Positions 53,105 to 61,842 are shown, numbered from the stretch's first letter. The stretch: DNA of 64,000 nt from Ilyobacter_A sp963675185 (GCA_963675185.2 CAXXOH010000003.1:1116001-1180000); one strand, 5' to 3'. Notes: generated by a model from the letters alone, not told the origin. Numbers and translations: made by a program.

Positions 53105-53794
53105 ATGAAGTATTGTTTTATAGTGGCTGCAGCCGGGATAGGAAGACGGATGGGATTGGACTACCCGAAACAGTTTTTGGAGTACAAAGGTGAACCGATA
53201 TTTTTAAAAGTGATAAAAAAAATACAGGAGTCGCCGCTTGTAACGGATATAATAATCGCAACAAATAGCGAGTATATCGATACAGTGGAGAGGCTTTGCA
53301 AAGATAAAAATATAAGCAAACTTAAAAAGGTGGTAGCTGGGGGGAACGCAAGGCAGGATTCCGTGTACAACGCTCTTTGCCACATAGAAGACATAGAAAA
53401 TACCATAGTAGGGGTTCAGGACGGAGTTAGGCCGTTTATAAGGGAATCATATATAGAGGAGGCCTATGAGGAGCTCGTCGACAACGAGAAAATAAGCGGG
53501 GTTGTAATCGGTGTGGTGGTAAAAGACACTATAAAGATTTTAGATGAGGACGGATGCGTGTTAGAGACCCCAAACAGGGCAAAATTAATCGCTGCACAAA
53601 CGCCTCAGGTATTCAGAGGCGCAGACATAATGGAAGCGTACAAAAAAGCTAACCTGGAAAATTTTTACGGTACCGACAGTTCTTCTCTTCTTGAAAAAAT
53701 GGGGAAAAAAGTTAAGGTTATAGAGGGATCTTATGGTAATATAAAAATAACAACATCTGAAGATTTAATATATTTAGAAGGAGAGATGGTATGA
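53105..53794 (+). CDS. ispD: 2-C-methyl-D-erythritol 4-phosphate cytidylyltransferase
   Basis: 229 aa from the ATG at 53105 (AAAAAGGAG upstream). FIVAAAGIGRRMGLDYPKQFLEYKG is the CTP-binding loop; VQDGVRPFI and the C-terminal GSYGNIKITTSEDL are signatures. Third step of the non-mevalonate isoprenoid route. Overlaps the next gene by ATGA. No ispF neighbour here, unlike many bacteria with the same cysS-mrnC context. Confidence 0.95.
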   Translation: MKYCFIVAAAGIGRRMGLDYPKQFLEYKGEPIFLKVIKKIQESPLVTDIIIATNSEYIDTVERLCKDKNISKLKKVVAGGNARQDSVYNALCHIEDIENTIVGVQDGVRPFIRESYIEEAYEELVDNEKISGVVIGVVVKDTIKILDEDGCVLETPNRAKLIAAQTPQVFRGADIMEAYKKANLENFYGTDSSSLLEKMGKKVKVIEGSYGNIKITTSEDLIYLEGEMV

Positions 53795-54627
53795 GCATAA
53801 AAGTTTCATTGGGGCAGATAAAACCTTACTTAGGAAACATAGATAAAAATAAAGAGCTTATTATTTCTTATATTCAGAAAGCCATAGAAGAGGGGTCCGA
53901 CCTTGTGGTTTTCCCTGAATTGGCACTTACAGGATACTCTGTAAAAGACATGGTGCCAAGTGTAGCCGGGATACCACAGGAGTTCTATGAACTGAGTAAA
54001 AAAATAAGTATACTTTTCGGTGGGGTAGAGGAAAGTGAGAAGTACTATTTTTATAATACAGCTTTTTATTTAGAAGATGGAAAGTTGCTTCACAGGCACA
54101 GGAAGGTGTACCTGCCTACTTACGGAATGTTCGATGAACACAGATATTTTGCTGAAGGCGACAGATTTAGAGCCTTTGACACAAAGTTTGGAAGGTTTGG
54201 GATACTTATATGTGAGGACGCCTGGCACTCCTCTGGGGCCTATATACTGAACCAAGATGGCGCGGACTATATATTTATACTATCCAACAGCCCTGCAAGG
54301 GGCATAAACAATGGGAAGAAACTTACAATAACAGAATCTTGGGAAAACATAAGCAGGTTTTATGCAAGCCAATTGAGTTCTTACGTGGTGTTCTCTCAAA
54401 GGGTTGGTTATGAAGACGGTCTTAGTTTCTGGGGAGGATCGGAGGTAATAAGTCCGATGGGTGAAATTGAAGCTAAAGCTTCGTATTTTGATGAAGAGCT
54501 TGTATCGGTAAAAATGAAGAGGGAAAAAATAAGAAGGGCAAGGATAATAAGTCCTGTTTTGAAAACTGAAAAGCTAGACTTGACTATAAGAGAGCTTGAA
54601 AGAATACAGCAGGAAAAATTTAAATAG
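53791..54627 (+). CDS. Carbon-nitrogen hydrolase (nitrilase superfamily)
   Basis: 278 aa. The catalytic triad is Glu43 (VVFPELALTGYS), Lys105 (HRHRKVYLPTYGMFDE) and Cys141 (ILICEDAWHS). The start KVSLGQIKPYLGNIDKN resembles amidohydrolases and the glutaminase domain of NAD synthetase, but no synthetase domain follows. The amide or nitrile substrate is unknown. Translation is coupled to ispD. Confidence 0.9.
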   Translation: MSIKVSLGQIKPYLGNIDKNKELIISYIQKAIEEGSDLVVFPELALTGYSVKDMVPSVAGIPQEFYELSKKISILFGGVEESEKYYFYNTAFYLEDGKLLHRHRKVYLPTYGMFDEHRYFAEGDRFRAFDTKFGRFGILICEDAWHSSGAYILNQDGADYIFILSNSPARGINNGKKLTITESWENISRFYASQLSSYVVFSQRVGYEDGLSFWGGSEVISPMGEIEAKASYFDEELVSVKMKREKIRRARIISPVLKTEKLDLTIRELERIQQEKFK

Positions 54628-54643
54628 ACTGGAAGTGGTCCCT

Positions 54644-55918
54644 GTGAAAAGAGTAGTTTCGTCAGTGCTGCTCATAATATCTGGAATATTGATAGGGACT
54701 TTGATATACCTATCTGAAAAACCGGATATAAGAGAGTTTATCGTAAAGGAAACAAAGTTTTTATTTTATTCAGACTTCTCCAAAATAGAAGATATAGAAG
54801 AGTTCGAAGTGCTTATAGAAGAGTTCGGCTATGATTACGAAGAACTAGGTGAACTTAAGAAGTACAAAAAATATTTGAAGCAGCTTATGGTTTTAGATTT
54901 TGGGGAGGATGAGCCACAGGTTCTATTTCTTGATTTCGATAACTACTACATTGGGCTAAGATTTAGGATAGGGAAGTACTTTGAAAAGCAGGGCGAACTG
55001 TACAAGTTGAAGCCTAAATATTCGGATGGGATGGAGTTGTATGTGCTGCCGCTAAAAGGCTACTTTGTGGCATCTAGAACAGCCGATGCCCTAAAGGGAT
55101 ACTTGGGGCATTACGGAGGAGAGAATGAAGAGTTCTTAAAGGCCTATGAGGAATCTAAAGCAGATTATCCGTTTTTTTCTCTAGTTGGACTGGAAAAAAA
55201 CTTGGAGGAATCTAAATTCAACCCGGGAGTGAAGCTGCTTAGATTTACACTGTCATCCTACGACGGACTCATTCGGATAGACGTGGACCATTTTGAAGAC
55301 CTCCAGATAGCCGAAATGTTTGAGACGTCGGCCTTGAAAAGTAGGAAGCTGGTGCCATACATAGGGAGGAACAGGATGTATTTCTCCAATAACGATATCA
55401 AAAATTTGGGGATCTCTTTTAAAAGCGGGTTAAGTCTGCCCATGCAAAGACTGATAGAAAGTATAAAGTTTTTTACCGGTTTGGGATTCGAAGAAATTTT
55501 GGAAAATATTGACAATGAACTTTGCATAGACCTGGATAAAAAGGCCATGGTTGCAAGCATAAAAAATCCTGATGGGTACAGCGGGCTTTTCAAATTCTTC
55601 AACTCCAAAAAAGGGGAATTTTTTGAGATAAGCGACAATCTGAAAGTTTTAGTAGAAGATGACAGGGTATACTTTAACTCAAAGTTGGAGATTGCGCAGG
55701 GAGAGCAACTGGGCGAGAATGAATTCCTTTGCATCAATGTTGATATGAATAAGCTAGACAGGAAGTTTGATCCCTCTACGGATGTGCAGGTGAGGATGGC
55801 TTCCGATAACTCCAGGTTCAGGCTTAGCTTTGTTTTAAGCTTGGAAAACTTGAGGAAGATGTATGAAGTGTTGAAAATAGATGGAACTAGGGGGATTGAA
55901 AGTGATAAAGTTATATAA
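54644..55918 (+). CDS. Membrane-anchored protein of unknown function
   Basis: 424 aa from a GTG start at 54644 with GGAAGTGG upstream. One N-terminal membrane helix (VVSSVLLIISGILIGTLIYL, residues 4-23), then a soluble part predicted outside the cytoplasm, rich in Phe, Glu and Lys with no cysteine-rich or catalytic motif that I recognise. It has the length and layout of an envelope protein that could assist the downstream mreB. Fusobacterial lineage-specific by guess. It overlaps cysS by 17 bp, so it is firmly part of this operon. Confidence 0.75.
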   Translation: MKRVVSSVLLIISGILIGTLIYLSEKPDIREFIVKETKFLFYSDFSKIEDIEEFEVLIEEFGYDYEELGELKKYKKYLKQLMVLDFGEDEPQVLFLDFDNYYIGLRFRIGKYFEKQGELYKLKPKYSDGMELYVLPLKGYFVASRTADALKGYLGHYGGENEEFLKAYEESKADYPFFSLVGLEKNLEESKFNPGVKLLRFTLSSYDGLIRIDVDHFEDLQIAEMFETSALKSRKLVPYIGRNRMYFSNNDIKNLGISFKSGLSLPMQRLIESIKFFTGLGFEEILENIDNELCIDLDKKAMVASIKNPDGYSGLFKFFNSKKGEFFEISDNLKVLVEDDRVYFNSKLEIAQGEQLGENEFLCINVDMNKLDRKFDPSTDVQVRMASDNSRFRLSFVLSLENLRKMYEVLKIDGTRGIESDKVI

Positions 55919-57341
55919 TACTTTGAGCGGGAAATTAGAGGAGTTTAAGCCCGTAGAAGAGAAAAAGGTCAAAATGTACGTCTGCGGCCCGACTGTTTAC
56001 AACTATATACATATAGGGAACGCCAGACCGGCAATATTCTTTGATACGGTTAGAAGGTATCTTGAGTATGCAGGTTATGAGGTACTATATGTACAAAACT
56101 TCACAGACATAGATGACAAAATGATAAATAGGGCAAACGAAGAAGGGGTAACAGTAAAAGACGTAGCTGAAAAGTACATAAAGGCATATTTTGAGGACAC
56201 AGCTAAGGTAAACCTGAAAGAGGAAGGGATGCTTAGGCCAAAAGCAACTGAAAATATAGGTGAGATGATAAAACTAGTGAAAGAGCTGGAGAAAAAAGGT
56301 TACGCCTATGAAGTGGACGGAGATGTGTATTTTGATATAGAAAAATATAGAGAGCAGTACGGAGAACTTTCGAAGCAAAAAACGGATGATCTAGTGAGTG
56401 GTGCAAGGATAGAGGTAAACGATAAGAAAAGGTCGCCGCTGGATTTTACTTTGTGGAAAAAGGCCAAAGAAGGCGAACCTTACTGGGGTTCTCCTTGGAG
56501 CCAGGGAAGGCCTGGATGGCACCTTGAGTGTTCTGCGATGTCGCATAAATATCTGGGAGACACCTTCGATATACACGGCGGAGGCCAGGATCTAATATTC
56601 CCACACCACGAAAATGAGATAGCACAGTCAAAATGCGCATACAACGGAGAATTTTCGAGGTATTGGATGCACAACGGATACATAAATATAAAAGGCGAAA
56701 AGATGTCCAAATCAAAAGGGAATTTTTTTCTTTTGAGGGAGGTCCTGGAAAAATATGAGGGCAGAGTAATAAGGTTTTTCATGCTGAGCTCACACTACAG
56801 GAAACCTATTGACTTCTCAGAAGCGGAGCTGGAGCAGGCTAAAAAGGGAGTTGAGAGGATAGAGACCACCCTGATGAGGGCAATGGAGAAGCTCGCAGAG
56901 CCGGCAGCGGAGACGGAAAACAAAGAGGCTGTTGTGTCTCTGGATAATTCACTGGAAAACACTATAGCCAAATTTGAGAGCGGTATGAACGATGATTTCA
57001 ATACTGCCATCGGTATAGGTGCGATATTTGAATTTGTAAAAGAGTTAAACAAGTATCTAGACTCCAATATTCCTTGTGAGGAAGGTAAAAATGTGCTCCA
57101 AAGTTCGGTGGACATAATAAGCAGGCTGATGAAAGATGTCCTTGGCGTAGAGGTCAAGCTGGAAAAAAAGGTGGATAACAATCTTACAGAAAAATTGGTG
57201 GAGCTACTGCTTGATTTAAGACAACAGGCTAGAAAAGATAAAAATTGGGGACTTTCGGACCAGATAAGGGATGGGCTAGACGAGCTCGGTATCCAGATAA
57301 AGGACGGAAAGGACAAGAGTACATGGACGATAAAAAGCTGA
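55902..57341 (+). CDS. cysS: Cysteinyl-tRNA synthetase
   Basis: 479 aa from the GTG at 55902 (GGGGG upstream), giving the normal N terminus MIKLYNTLSGKLEEF. HIGN at 37-40, zinc ligands in YVCGPTVYN, LECSAMSHKYLG and the HHENEIAQSKC block, and KMSKS at 267-271. Cytoplasmic; charges tRNA-Cys, which is itself encoded 3 kb downstream (60252). Confidence 0.96.
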   Translation: MIKLYNTLSGKLEEFKPVEEKKVKMYVCGPTVYNYIHIGNARPAIFFDTVRRYLEYAGYEVLYVQNFTDIDDKMINRANEEGVTVKDVAEKYIKAYFEDTAKVNLKEEGMLRPKATENIGEMIKLVKELEKKGYAYEVDGDVYFDIEKYREQYGELSKQKTDDLVSGARIEVNDKKRSPLDFTLWKKAKEGEPYWGSPWSQGRPGWHLECSAMSHKYLGDTFDIHGGGQDLIFPHHENEIAQSKCAYNGEFSRYWMHNGYINIKGEKMSKSKGNFFLLREVLEKYEGRVIRFFMLSSHYRKPIDFSEAELEQAKKGVERIETTLMRAMEKLAEPAAETENKEAVVSLDNSLENTIAKFESGMNDDFNTAIGIGAIFEFVKELNKYLDSNIPCEEGKNVLQSSVDIISRLMKDVLGVEVKLEKKVDNNLTEKLVELLLDLRQQARKDKNWGLSDQIRDGLDELGIQIKDGKDKSTWTIKS

Positions 57342-57715
57342 AGGAGTACACCCCACTCTCTCTCGCCTATTTAGGAGATGCAGTTTGGGAGTTGTATGTG
57401 AGGGAGTATTTCTTCAAAGAAAATCTAAAAGCAGCCGATTTGAATAAAAAAGTGTCTAAGTATGTAAACGCAAAGGCACAAAGCCTGATATTTTCCGGTT
57501 TGCTGGATTCTCTAGGTGAGAACGACTTGGAATTCGCAAAAAGGGCTCGGAATACAAAAATAAACTCTTTTCCAAAGACTTGTACTGCGAAAGAGTATAA
57601 GAACGCAACGGCTTTTGAGGCTTTGATAGCTTTATACCATTTAAAGGGCGAAAAAGAAAAAATATTCGATATTTTAGAGAAAACAATAGAAAAGGGTGGA
57701 GCAAATGAAGCTTAA
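57323..57715 (+). CDS. mrnC: Mini-ribonuclease III
   Basis: 130 aa from the ATG at 57323. A lone RNase III catalytic domain without a dsRNA-binding domain: LAYLGDAVWELYVREYF holds the acidic catalytic Asp and KEYKNATAFEALIALYHL the second acidic site. It matures 23S rRNA in bacteria with this gene next to cysS. Overlaps cysS by 19 bp and mreB by 11 bp. Confidence 0.94.
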   Translation: MDDKKLKEYTPLSLAYLGDAVWELYVREYFFKENLKAADLNKKVSKYVNAKAQSLIFSGLLDSLGENDLEFAKRARNTKINSFPKTCTAKEYKNATAFEALIALYHLKGEKEKIFDILEKTIEKGGANEA

Positions 57716-58745
57716 GTTTAAAATGCCTAATATAAGGGTGCAAAAAAGCATAGGTATAGATTTGGGAACAGCGAATACTCTCGTATACCATAAGCAAAAG
57801 GAGAAGATAGTATTAAATGAGCCTTCTGTCGTGGCTTTGGACAAAGAGAGCAGGAAAGTACTGGCTGTTGGTCAGGAAGCCAAGGACATGATCGGGAAGA
57901 CTCCAGACCATATAATAGCAGTAAGACCTCTTAAAGAGGGAGTTATAGCGGATTATGATATAACTGAAGCAATGATAAAATATTTTATAAAAAAGGTATT
58001 TGGACAGTATAATTTTATACTACCGGAAGTAATGATATGCGTTCCTATAGAAGTTACCGGTGTTGAAAAAAGGGCTGTGCTGGAAGCGGCGATATCAGCA
58101 GGTGCCAAAAGGGCTTATTTAATTGAGGAAGCAAGGGCTGCTGCGCTTGGATCAGGGATCGACATATCTGCTCCAGAGGGGTCTATGATAATCGATGTTG
58201 GCGGCGGATCTACTGACATAGCTGTCATCTCGCTTGGAGGGACTGTTGTTAGCAGCTCTATAAGGGTTGCAGGGAATAACTTCGACGAAGATATAATAAA
58301 ATACATAAAGAAAAAACATAGTCTTTTAATAGGTGAAAAAACAGCAGAAATAGTTAAGATAAACATAGGTACTGCACTCCCTCTAGACAAAGAGGAAAAT
58401 ATACATATAAAGGGTAGGGACCTCATGACTGGATTACCTAAGACTATTACAATAAACTCTTCTGAGGTACTCGAGGCTATAAATGACTCTCTCATGGAGA
58501 TAGTAGAGAACGTGAAAAGGGTATTGGAAAAGACCCCGCCTGAATTGGCAGCGGATATAGTGGACAAGGGAATAGTCATGACAGGCGGAGGAGCCCTTAT
58601 AAGGAACTTCACCAAGCTTGTGGCTAAACACACTCATCTCCCTGTGCATCTTGCAAGCAGCAGCTTGGAAAGCGTTGTTCTTGGTACAGGGATAGCCCTT
58701 GACAAACTTAGTGTCCTCAGAAAGATAGAGAGGGCAGAAAGGTAA
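57705..58745 (+). CDS. mreB: Rod-shape-determining protein MreB
   Basis: 346 aa from the ATG at 57705 (GGGTGGA upstream). Actin-fold motifs: IGIDLGTANTLVY (phosphate 1), MIIDVGGGSTDIAVISLGG (phosphate 2) and IVMTGGGALIRNF (adenosine). It polymerises under the inner membrane to guide cell-wall synthesis. No mreC or mreD follows; holB does, which is an unusual neighbour. Ends with a one-base overlap to holB. Confidence 0.97.
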   Translation: MKLKFKMPNIRVQKSIGIDLGTANTLVYHKQKEKIVLNEPSVVALDKESRKVLAVGQEAKDMIGKTPDHIIAVRPLKEGVIADYDITEAMIKYFIKKVFGQYNFILPEVMICVPIEVTGVEKRAVLEAAISAGAKRAYLIEEARAAALGSGIDISAPEGSMIIDVGGGSTDIAVISLGGTVVSSSIRVAGNNFDEDIIKYIKKKHSLLIGEKTAEIVKINIGTALPLDKEENIHIKGRDLMTGLPKTITINSSEVLEAINDSLMEIVENVKRVLEKTPPELAADIVDKGIVMTGGGALIRNFTKLVAKHTHLPVHLASSSLESVVLGTGIALDKLSVLRKIERAER

Positions 58746-59656
58746 TGTTTGATAGTCTTGTTGGCAACGATGAGGCCAAAATTTTTTTAAAAAATGAGTT
58801 AAGGCAGGAGAAAAGTTCAGGAACCTACCTTTTTTACGGGAAAAGGGGGAGCTCACTTATGGAGTTTGCCCTGGCTTTTGCCAAGGCACTAAACTGCCCT
58901 GAGTTGGAAGGGGATTTTTGCGACCAGTGCCCCGTGTGCAAAAAGATCTCCTCGCTGAATTATGCTGATCTGGAAGTGATCGGGGAAGATGGCGGAATAA
59001 AGATAGACCAGGTGAGGGATTTGATATATAAGGCTTCCAGCTCTAGCTACGAGGGTAGGAAAAAGGTATTCATACTAAAAGACGTAAACAAAATGAGGAA
59101 AGAGGCTGCCAACGCCCTGCTGAAAGAGGTGGAGGAGCCCCAGAAAAATACCTTCTTTATCTTGCTATCCAACAGCCTGAACATAATCCCGACAATTATT
59201 TCTAGATCCATTGTGGTGGAGATAAAGAAACCCACCCACGATGAGCTGGGGGTAAGCAGGGAAGAGTACGATTTTTTTGTAGGAAATATAGAAGATATAA
59301 GAAAATATAAAAACGGGGAGTATACTATAAGTAGGGAACTGAATTATATGGAGGTAGGTGGAAGTATATCTAAATTTTTGGAGACAGGGGACCTGGGTGC
59401 CAAGATAGATATATTCTGCTGTGTAGAAGACTTTGTAAAAAACAGCAAGCTCCTAAATGACCTGCAGAAGCTAAAATTTGCCAAGGCGGTTTCTAAATCT
59501 GTAAAAAACAGAGTTTTCATAGAAGAATTGCTCTACTATATAATTTTGAAAGTTAGGGATATTAAAAAGACGGAAAAATTACTCGATATAAAAAGCTCCA
59601 TAGGCTTCAACGTCAACCTCGATTTAGCTCTTAACGTATTTTTTTTAACTATTTAG
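58745..59656 (+). CDS. holB: DNA polymerase III subunit delta'
   Basis: 303 aa clamp-loader subunit. The zinc-binding cysteines are in LNCPELEGDFCDQCPVCKKI; the Walker A site is degenerate (FYGKRGSS), as normal for delta', which does not hydrolyse ATP. EAANALLKEVEEPQKNTFFILLSNS is the conserved sensor region. TAATG overlap with mreB. Confidence 0.9.
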   Translation: MFDSLVGNDEAKIFLKNELRQEKSSGTYLFYGKRGSSLMEFALAFAKALNCPELEGDFCDQCPVCKKISSLNYADLEVIGEDGGIKIDQVRDLIYKASSSSYEGRKKVFILKDVNKMRKEAANALLKEVEEPQKNTFFILLSNSLNIIPTIISRSIVVEIKKPTHDELGVSREEYDFFVGNIEDIRKYKNGEYTISRELNYMEVGGSISKFLETGDLGAKIDIFCCVEDFVKNSKLLNDLQKLKFAKAVSKSVKNRVFIEELLYYIILKVRDIKKTEKLLDIKSSIGFNVNLDLALNVFFLTI

Positions 59657-59680
59657 GGTGTTTAAGAGGAGGGGGGTCCA

Positions 59681-59854
59681 TTGAAATTCAGGGTAAAAAT
59701 ATATACTGAGTTAAACCAAGTTATTTCAGACGAAACTTGGTATGGGACATCTTTGGAAAATGTTAAATATTGGGTAGAAAAGGCTGTTTTGGAATTGAAG
59801 GAAACATATAAAGATGTCTACTATGAGATAGTTGATCTCAGAAAAAAGCAGTAA
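59681..59854 (+). CDS. Small conserved-looking protein of unknown function
   Basis: 57 aa from a TTG start with a very strong ribosome site (GAGGAGGGGGG, 59667-59677). Sequence begins MKFRVKIYTELNQVISDE and ends in a basic tail LRKKQ; it has an aromatic-rich middle (WYGTSLENVKYWVEK). No recognised domain. Follows holB by 24 bp and is the last gene of the mutS2 operon. Confidence 0.65.
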   Translation: MKFRVKIYTELNQVISDETWYGTSLENVKYWVEKAVLELKETYKDVYYEIVDLRKKQ

Positions 59855-59950
59855 TATTTTAATAAAGTTGTAAAACGGAGAAAAATAGGTTTATATAGCT
59901 ATATAACGTTATATTTCTATTTATACTGGTATAATCTCTTTAAAACTAAA

Positions 59951-59979
59951 TTGAACTTGAACTCCATATAGTATATAAT
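59951..59979 (+). promoter_or_regulatory. Promoter of the Val-Asp-Phe-Cys tRNA cluster
   Basis: TTGAAC (59951-59956, repeated directly at 59957-59962), a 17-bp spacer and a perfect TATAAT (59974-59979), 18 bp upstream of tRNA-Val. Confidence 0.75.
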
Positions 59980-59997
59980 CAACTACGTTGTTATGAA

Positions 59998-60073
59998 GGT
60001 CGCATAGCTCAGTTGGGAGAGCACCTGCCTTACAAGCAGGGGGTCACAGGTTCAAGTCCTGTTGCGACCACCA
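59998..60073 (+). tRNA. tRNA-Val (anticodon TAC)
   Basis: Acceptor GGTCGCA/TGCGACC, anticodon loop CTTACAA reading TAC, discriminator A and encoded CCA. Confidence 0.97.
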
Positions 60074-60081
60074 TATAATAT

Positions 60082-60158
60082 GGGGGTGTAGCTCAGTTGG
60101 TTAGAGTGCTTGCCTGTCACGCAAGATGTCGCGAGTTCGAGTCTCGTCACTCCCGCCA
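60082..60158 (+). tRNA. tRNA-Asp (anticodon GTC)
   Basis: Acceptor GGGGGTG/CACTCCC (one G-T), anticodon stem CTTGC/GCAAG around GTC, discriminator G and encoded CCA. Confidence 0.97.
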
Positions 60159-60163
60159 TGTTA

Positions 60164-60239
60164 GCCCAGATAGCTCAGTCGGTAGAGCAGGGGACTGAAA
60201 ATCCCCGTGTCGGTGGTTCGATTCCGCCTCTGGGCACCA
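60164..60239 (+). tRNA. tRNA-Phe (anticodon GAA)
   Basis: Acceptor GCCCAGA/TCTGGGC, anticodon stem GGGGA/TCCCC around GAA, discriminator A and encoded CCA. Confidence 0.97.
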
Positions 60240-60251
60240 TCAATATAATAA

Positions 60252-60325
60252 GGCGACGTCGCCAAGTGGTAAGGCAGAGGTCTGCAAAATCTCCATCACC
60301 AGTTCGAATCTGGTCGTCGCCTCCA
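60252..60325 (+). tRNA. tRNA-Cys (anticodon GCA)
   Basis: Acceptor GGCGACG/CGTCGCC, anticodon loop CTGCAAA reading GCA, the cysteine-typical discriminator T and encoded CCA. 74 nt. Confidence 0.97.
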
Positions 60326-60333
60326 ATGATTAT

Positions 60334-60356
60334 AACAGGCTATGCCTGTTTTTTTA
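60334..60356 (+). terminator. First terminator of the tRNA cluster
   Basis: Stem AACAGGC / GCCTGTT (60334-60340 / 60344-60350) with a 3-nt loop, then a T run. Confidence 0.88.
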
Positions 60357-60364
60357 TTTTTTGA

Positions 60365-60408
60365 TAACCAACGGCATTGCGTTTGCACTGTCGTTGGTTA
60401 TTTTTTTT
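60365..60408 (+). terminator. Second, tandem terminator
   Basis: Stem TAACCAACG (60365-60373) / CGTTGGTTA (60392-60400), inner TGC/GCA pairing, then T8. Confidence 0.85.
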
Positions 60409-60886
60409 AGTCTATATTTTAGTTAACGTATTGAATTTGTGTACCTTTTTTACTTTTCCAAAGCACCTAGGGCATTCCCTCCAGTTGGTCAGTCAAAGTA
60501 CCAAAGAAAAATACCTAAACTCTTTTTTAAACTAACTTCCAATTGAAATATAGTCGATAAGTCTCCTTGTTTCAGTGGAAGTAAATTTTAAAAGCAGATT
60601 TCTTAACGGGATTTTTTTAAGGGTAAATTCAAAGTCTTCTAAGGTTTTGAAACCATTTCCCAGGGCAAGTGTTAAGAAAATAAAATATTTCAGCGATAGC
60701 GAGTTTTGCATTTTTAGTAAAATAGATTCTGTTTTAGCTTGGACAAGAGTAGAGCTTGATTTTTCTTGGTACTTTAACTGATAATGGGAAAGAAATGTCC
60801 TAAGTGATTTTCGGCAAGGAAAAGAAAAAGAGGAGTAGATCAATTAAATAGTTTATAGATATAAAATTTTTGATCAGCAAGTTAAA
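60409..60886. other. Gene-poor stretch with an unassigned minus-strand reading frame
   Basis: A 103-codon open frame on the minus strand (60843-60532) begins MIYSSFSFPCRK, has no clear ribosome site and an unusual Ser/Leu/Lys-rich composition. It could be the remnant of a transposase or other mobile gene, or chance. No other feature was recognised. Confidence 0.35.
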
Positions 60887-60926
60887 TTAAAATATGTACG
60901 TCTTCAAGAAGACGTACATATTTTAA
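60887..60926. terminator. Terminator with 18-bp perfect stem (wrbA, minus strand)
   Basis: Arms 60887-60904 and 60909-60926 are exact complements with loop CAAG; the core is TATGTACGTCTT. It directly follows wrbA on the minus strand and is flanked by T-rich sequence in both directions. Confidence 0.88.
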
Positions 60927-60928
60927 AT

Positions 60929-61531
60929 TTATTTTGTTAGTTTTTTTGTTATCTTAGCTACATGTTCACCTTGGAAGCGTGCGATTTTCAACTCATTTTC
61001 CGATGGTTGGCGACTTCCGTCTCCTCCTGCAAGGGTACTGGCACCGTAAGGAGTCCCACCTGTAATTTCGTCCATATTAAGTAATTCTTGGCAAGTATAG
61101 GGAACACCTACAACTATCATTCCTTGATGGAATAGAGTTGAATGGAATGATGTTATAGTGGTTTCTTGACCACCATGCTGTGTACCTGTAGAAGTGAATA
61201 CACTTCCAACCTTACCAGCAAGTGCACCGCTTACCCAAAACTTTCCAGTCTGATCTAGAAAATTACGCATTTGAGAGCACATGTTTCCAAATCTGGTTGG
61301 AGATCCAAATATAATGGCATCGTATTCTTGGAGTTCATCTACAGTTGCAATAGGAGCTTCTTGATTCAGTTTGGCTCCTGCATTTTTCAATATTTCTTCA
61401 GGAACTATATCAGGCACCCTTTTGATGGCGACCTCTACGTCTTCTACTTTTCTTATGCCTTCAGCTACAGCTTTTGCCATAGTTTCCACATGCCCATACA
61501 TGCTATAGTAAAGCACTAAAACTTTAGTCAT
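60929..61531 (-). CDS. wrbA: NAD(P)H:quinone oxidoreductase, WrbA family
   Basis: 200 aa flavodoxin-fold protein. VLVLYYSMYGHVETMAKAV binds the FMN phosphate; GSPTRFGNMCSQMRNFLDQTG and STGTQHGGQETT are WrbA signatures. It performs two-electron reduction of quinones, limiting semiquinone-driven oxygen stress. The ribosome site is GGAGG (61541-61537, read on the minus strand). Transcribed divergently from recA. Confidence 0.96.
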   Translation of the reverse strand: MTKVLVLYYSMYGHVETMAKAVAEGIRKVEDVEVAIKRVPDIVPEEILKNAGAKLNQEAPIATVDELQEYDAIIFGSPTRFGNMCSQMRNFLDQTGKFWVSGALAGKVGSVFTSTGTQHGGQETTITSFHSTLFHQGMIVVGVPYTCQELLNMDEITGGTPYGASTLAGGDGSRQPSENELKIARFQGEHVAKITKKLTK

Positions 61532-61741
61532 GCTGTGTTCCTCCTTTGTTTAAATATAATAGAAGTGCAATAACTTGGGATCGATCCAAGTCCGTAGTTT
61601 AAATTTTTGTAAATTTATTTAAAACTACTCTTATAGTATTGATTTTTAGAGATTTGATAAATTTGACTTATTTTGCTTGTAATATTGCTATACAAACTAT
61701 ATATTTTTTTCCTTTTTTCCACAGAAGAAACGCCAAACACG

Positions 61742-61767
61742 TTTATCTATATATTTTTATAGATAAA
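61742..61767. promoter_or_regulatory. Inverted repeat upstream of recA, possible operator
   Basis: 10-bp perfect arms with a 6-bp spacer, ending 14 bp before the recA -35 box. No T run in either direction suits a terminator, so an operator for a repressor or activator (for example a LexA variant) is possible. Confidence 0.45.
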
Positions 61768-61781
61768 ATTGCTTTTATTTC

Positions 61782-61810
61782 TTGAAAATTATATGTATAT
61801 ATAGTAGAAT
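61782..61810 (+). promoter_or_regulatory. Promoter of recA
   Basis: TTGAAA (61782-61787), a 17-bp spacer and TAGAAT (61805-61810), 32 bp before the start codon. Confidence 0.75.
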
Positions 61811-61842
61811 TAATAAAATGAGATTTTTTAGAGGGGGTAGAA

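Larger units (their letters stand above)
61532..61842. other. Divergent control region wrbA-recA
   Basis: 311 bp. Holds the recA promoter, an inverted repeat TTTATCTATA (61742-61751) / TATAGATAAA (61758-61767) and the motif AACACGTTTAT (61736-61746). No Bacillus-type SOS box (GAAC-N4-GTTC) or E. coli box was seen by eye. Confidence 0.55.

Noticed and set aside
60110..60364. Plus-strand frame with LAQSVEQGTENPRVGGSIPPLG
   Set aside because: Translation of tRNA-Asp, tRNA-Phe and tRNA-Cys; a classic false gene.
60532..60843. 103-codon minus-strand frame as a real gene
   Set aside because: No ribosome site, no recognisable domain and skewed composition; kept only as an unassigned frame in a gene-poor stretch.
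61682..61842. Classical SOS box before recA
   Set aside because: No GAAC-N4-GTTC or CTG-N10-CAG match at the promoter could be found by eye.
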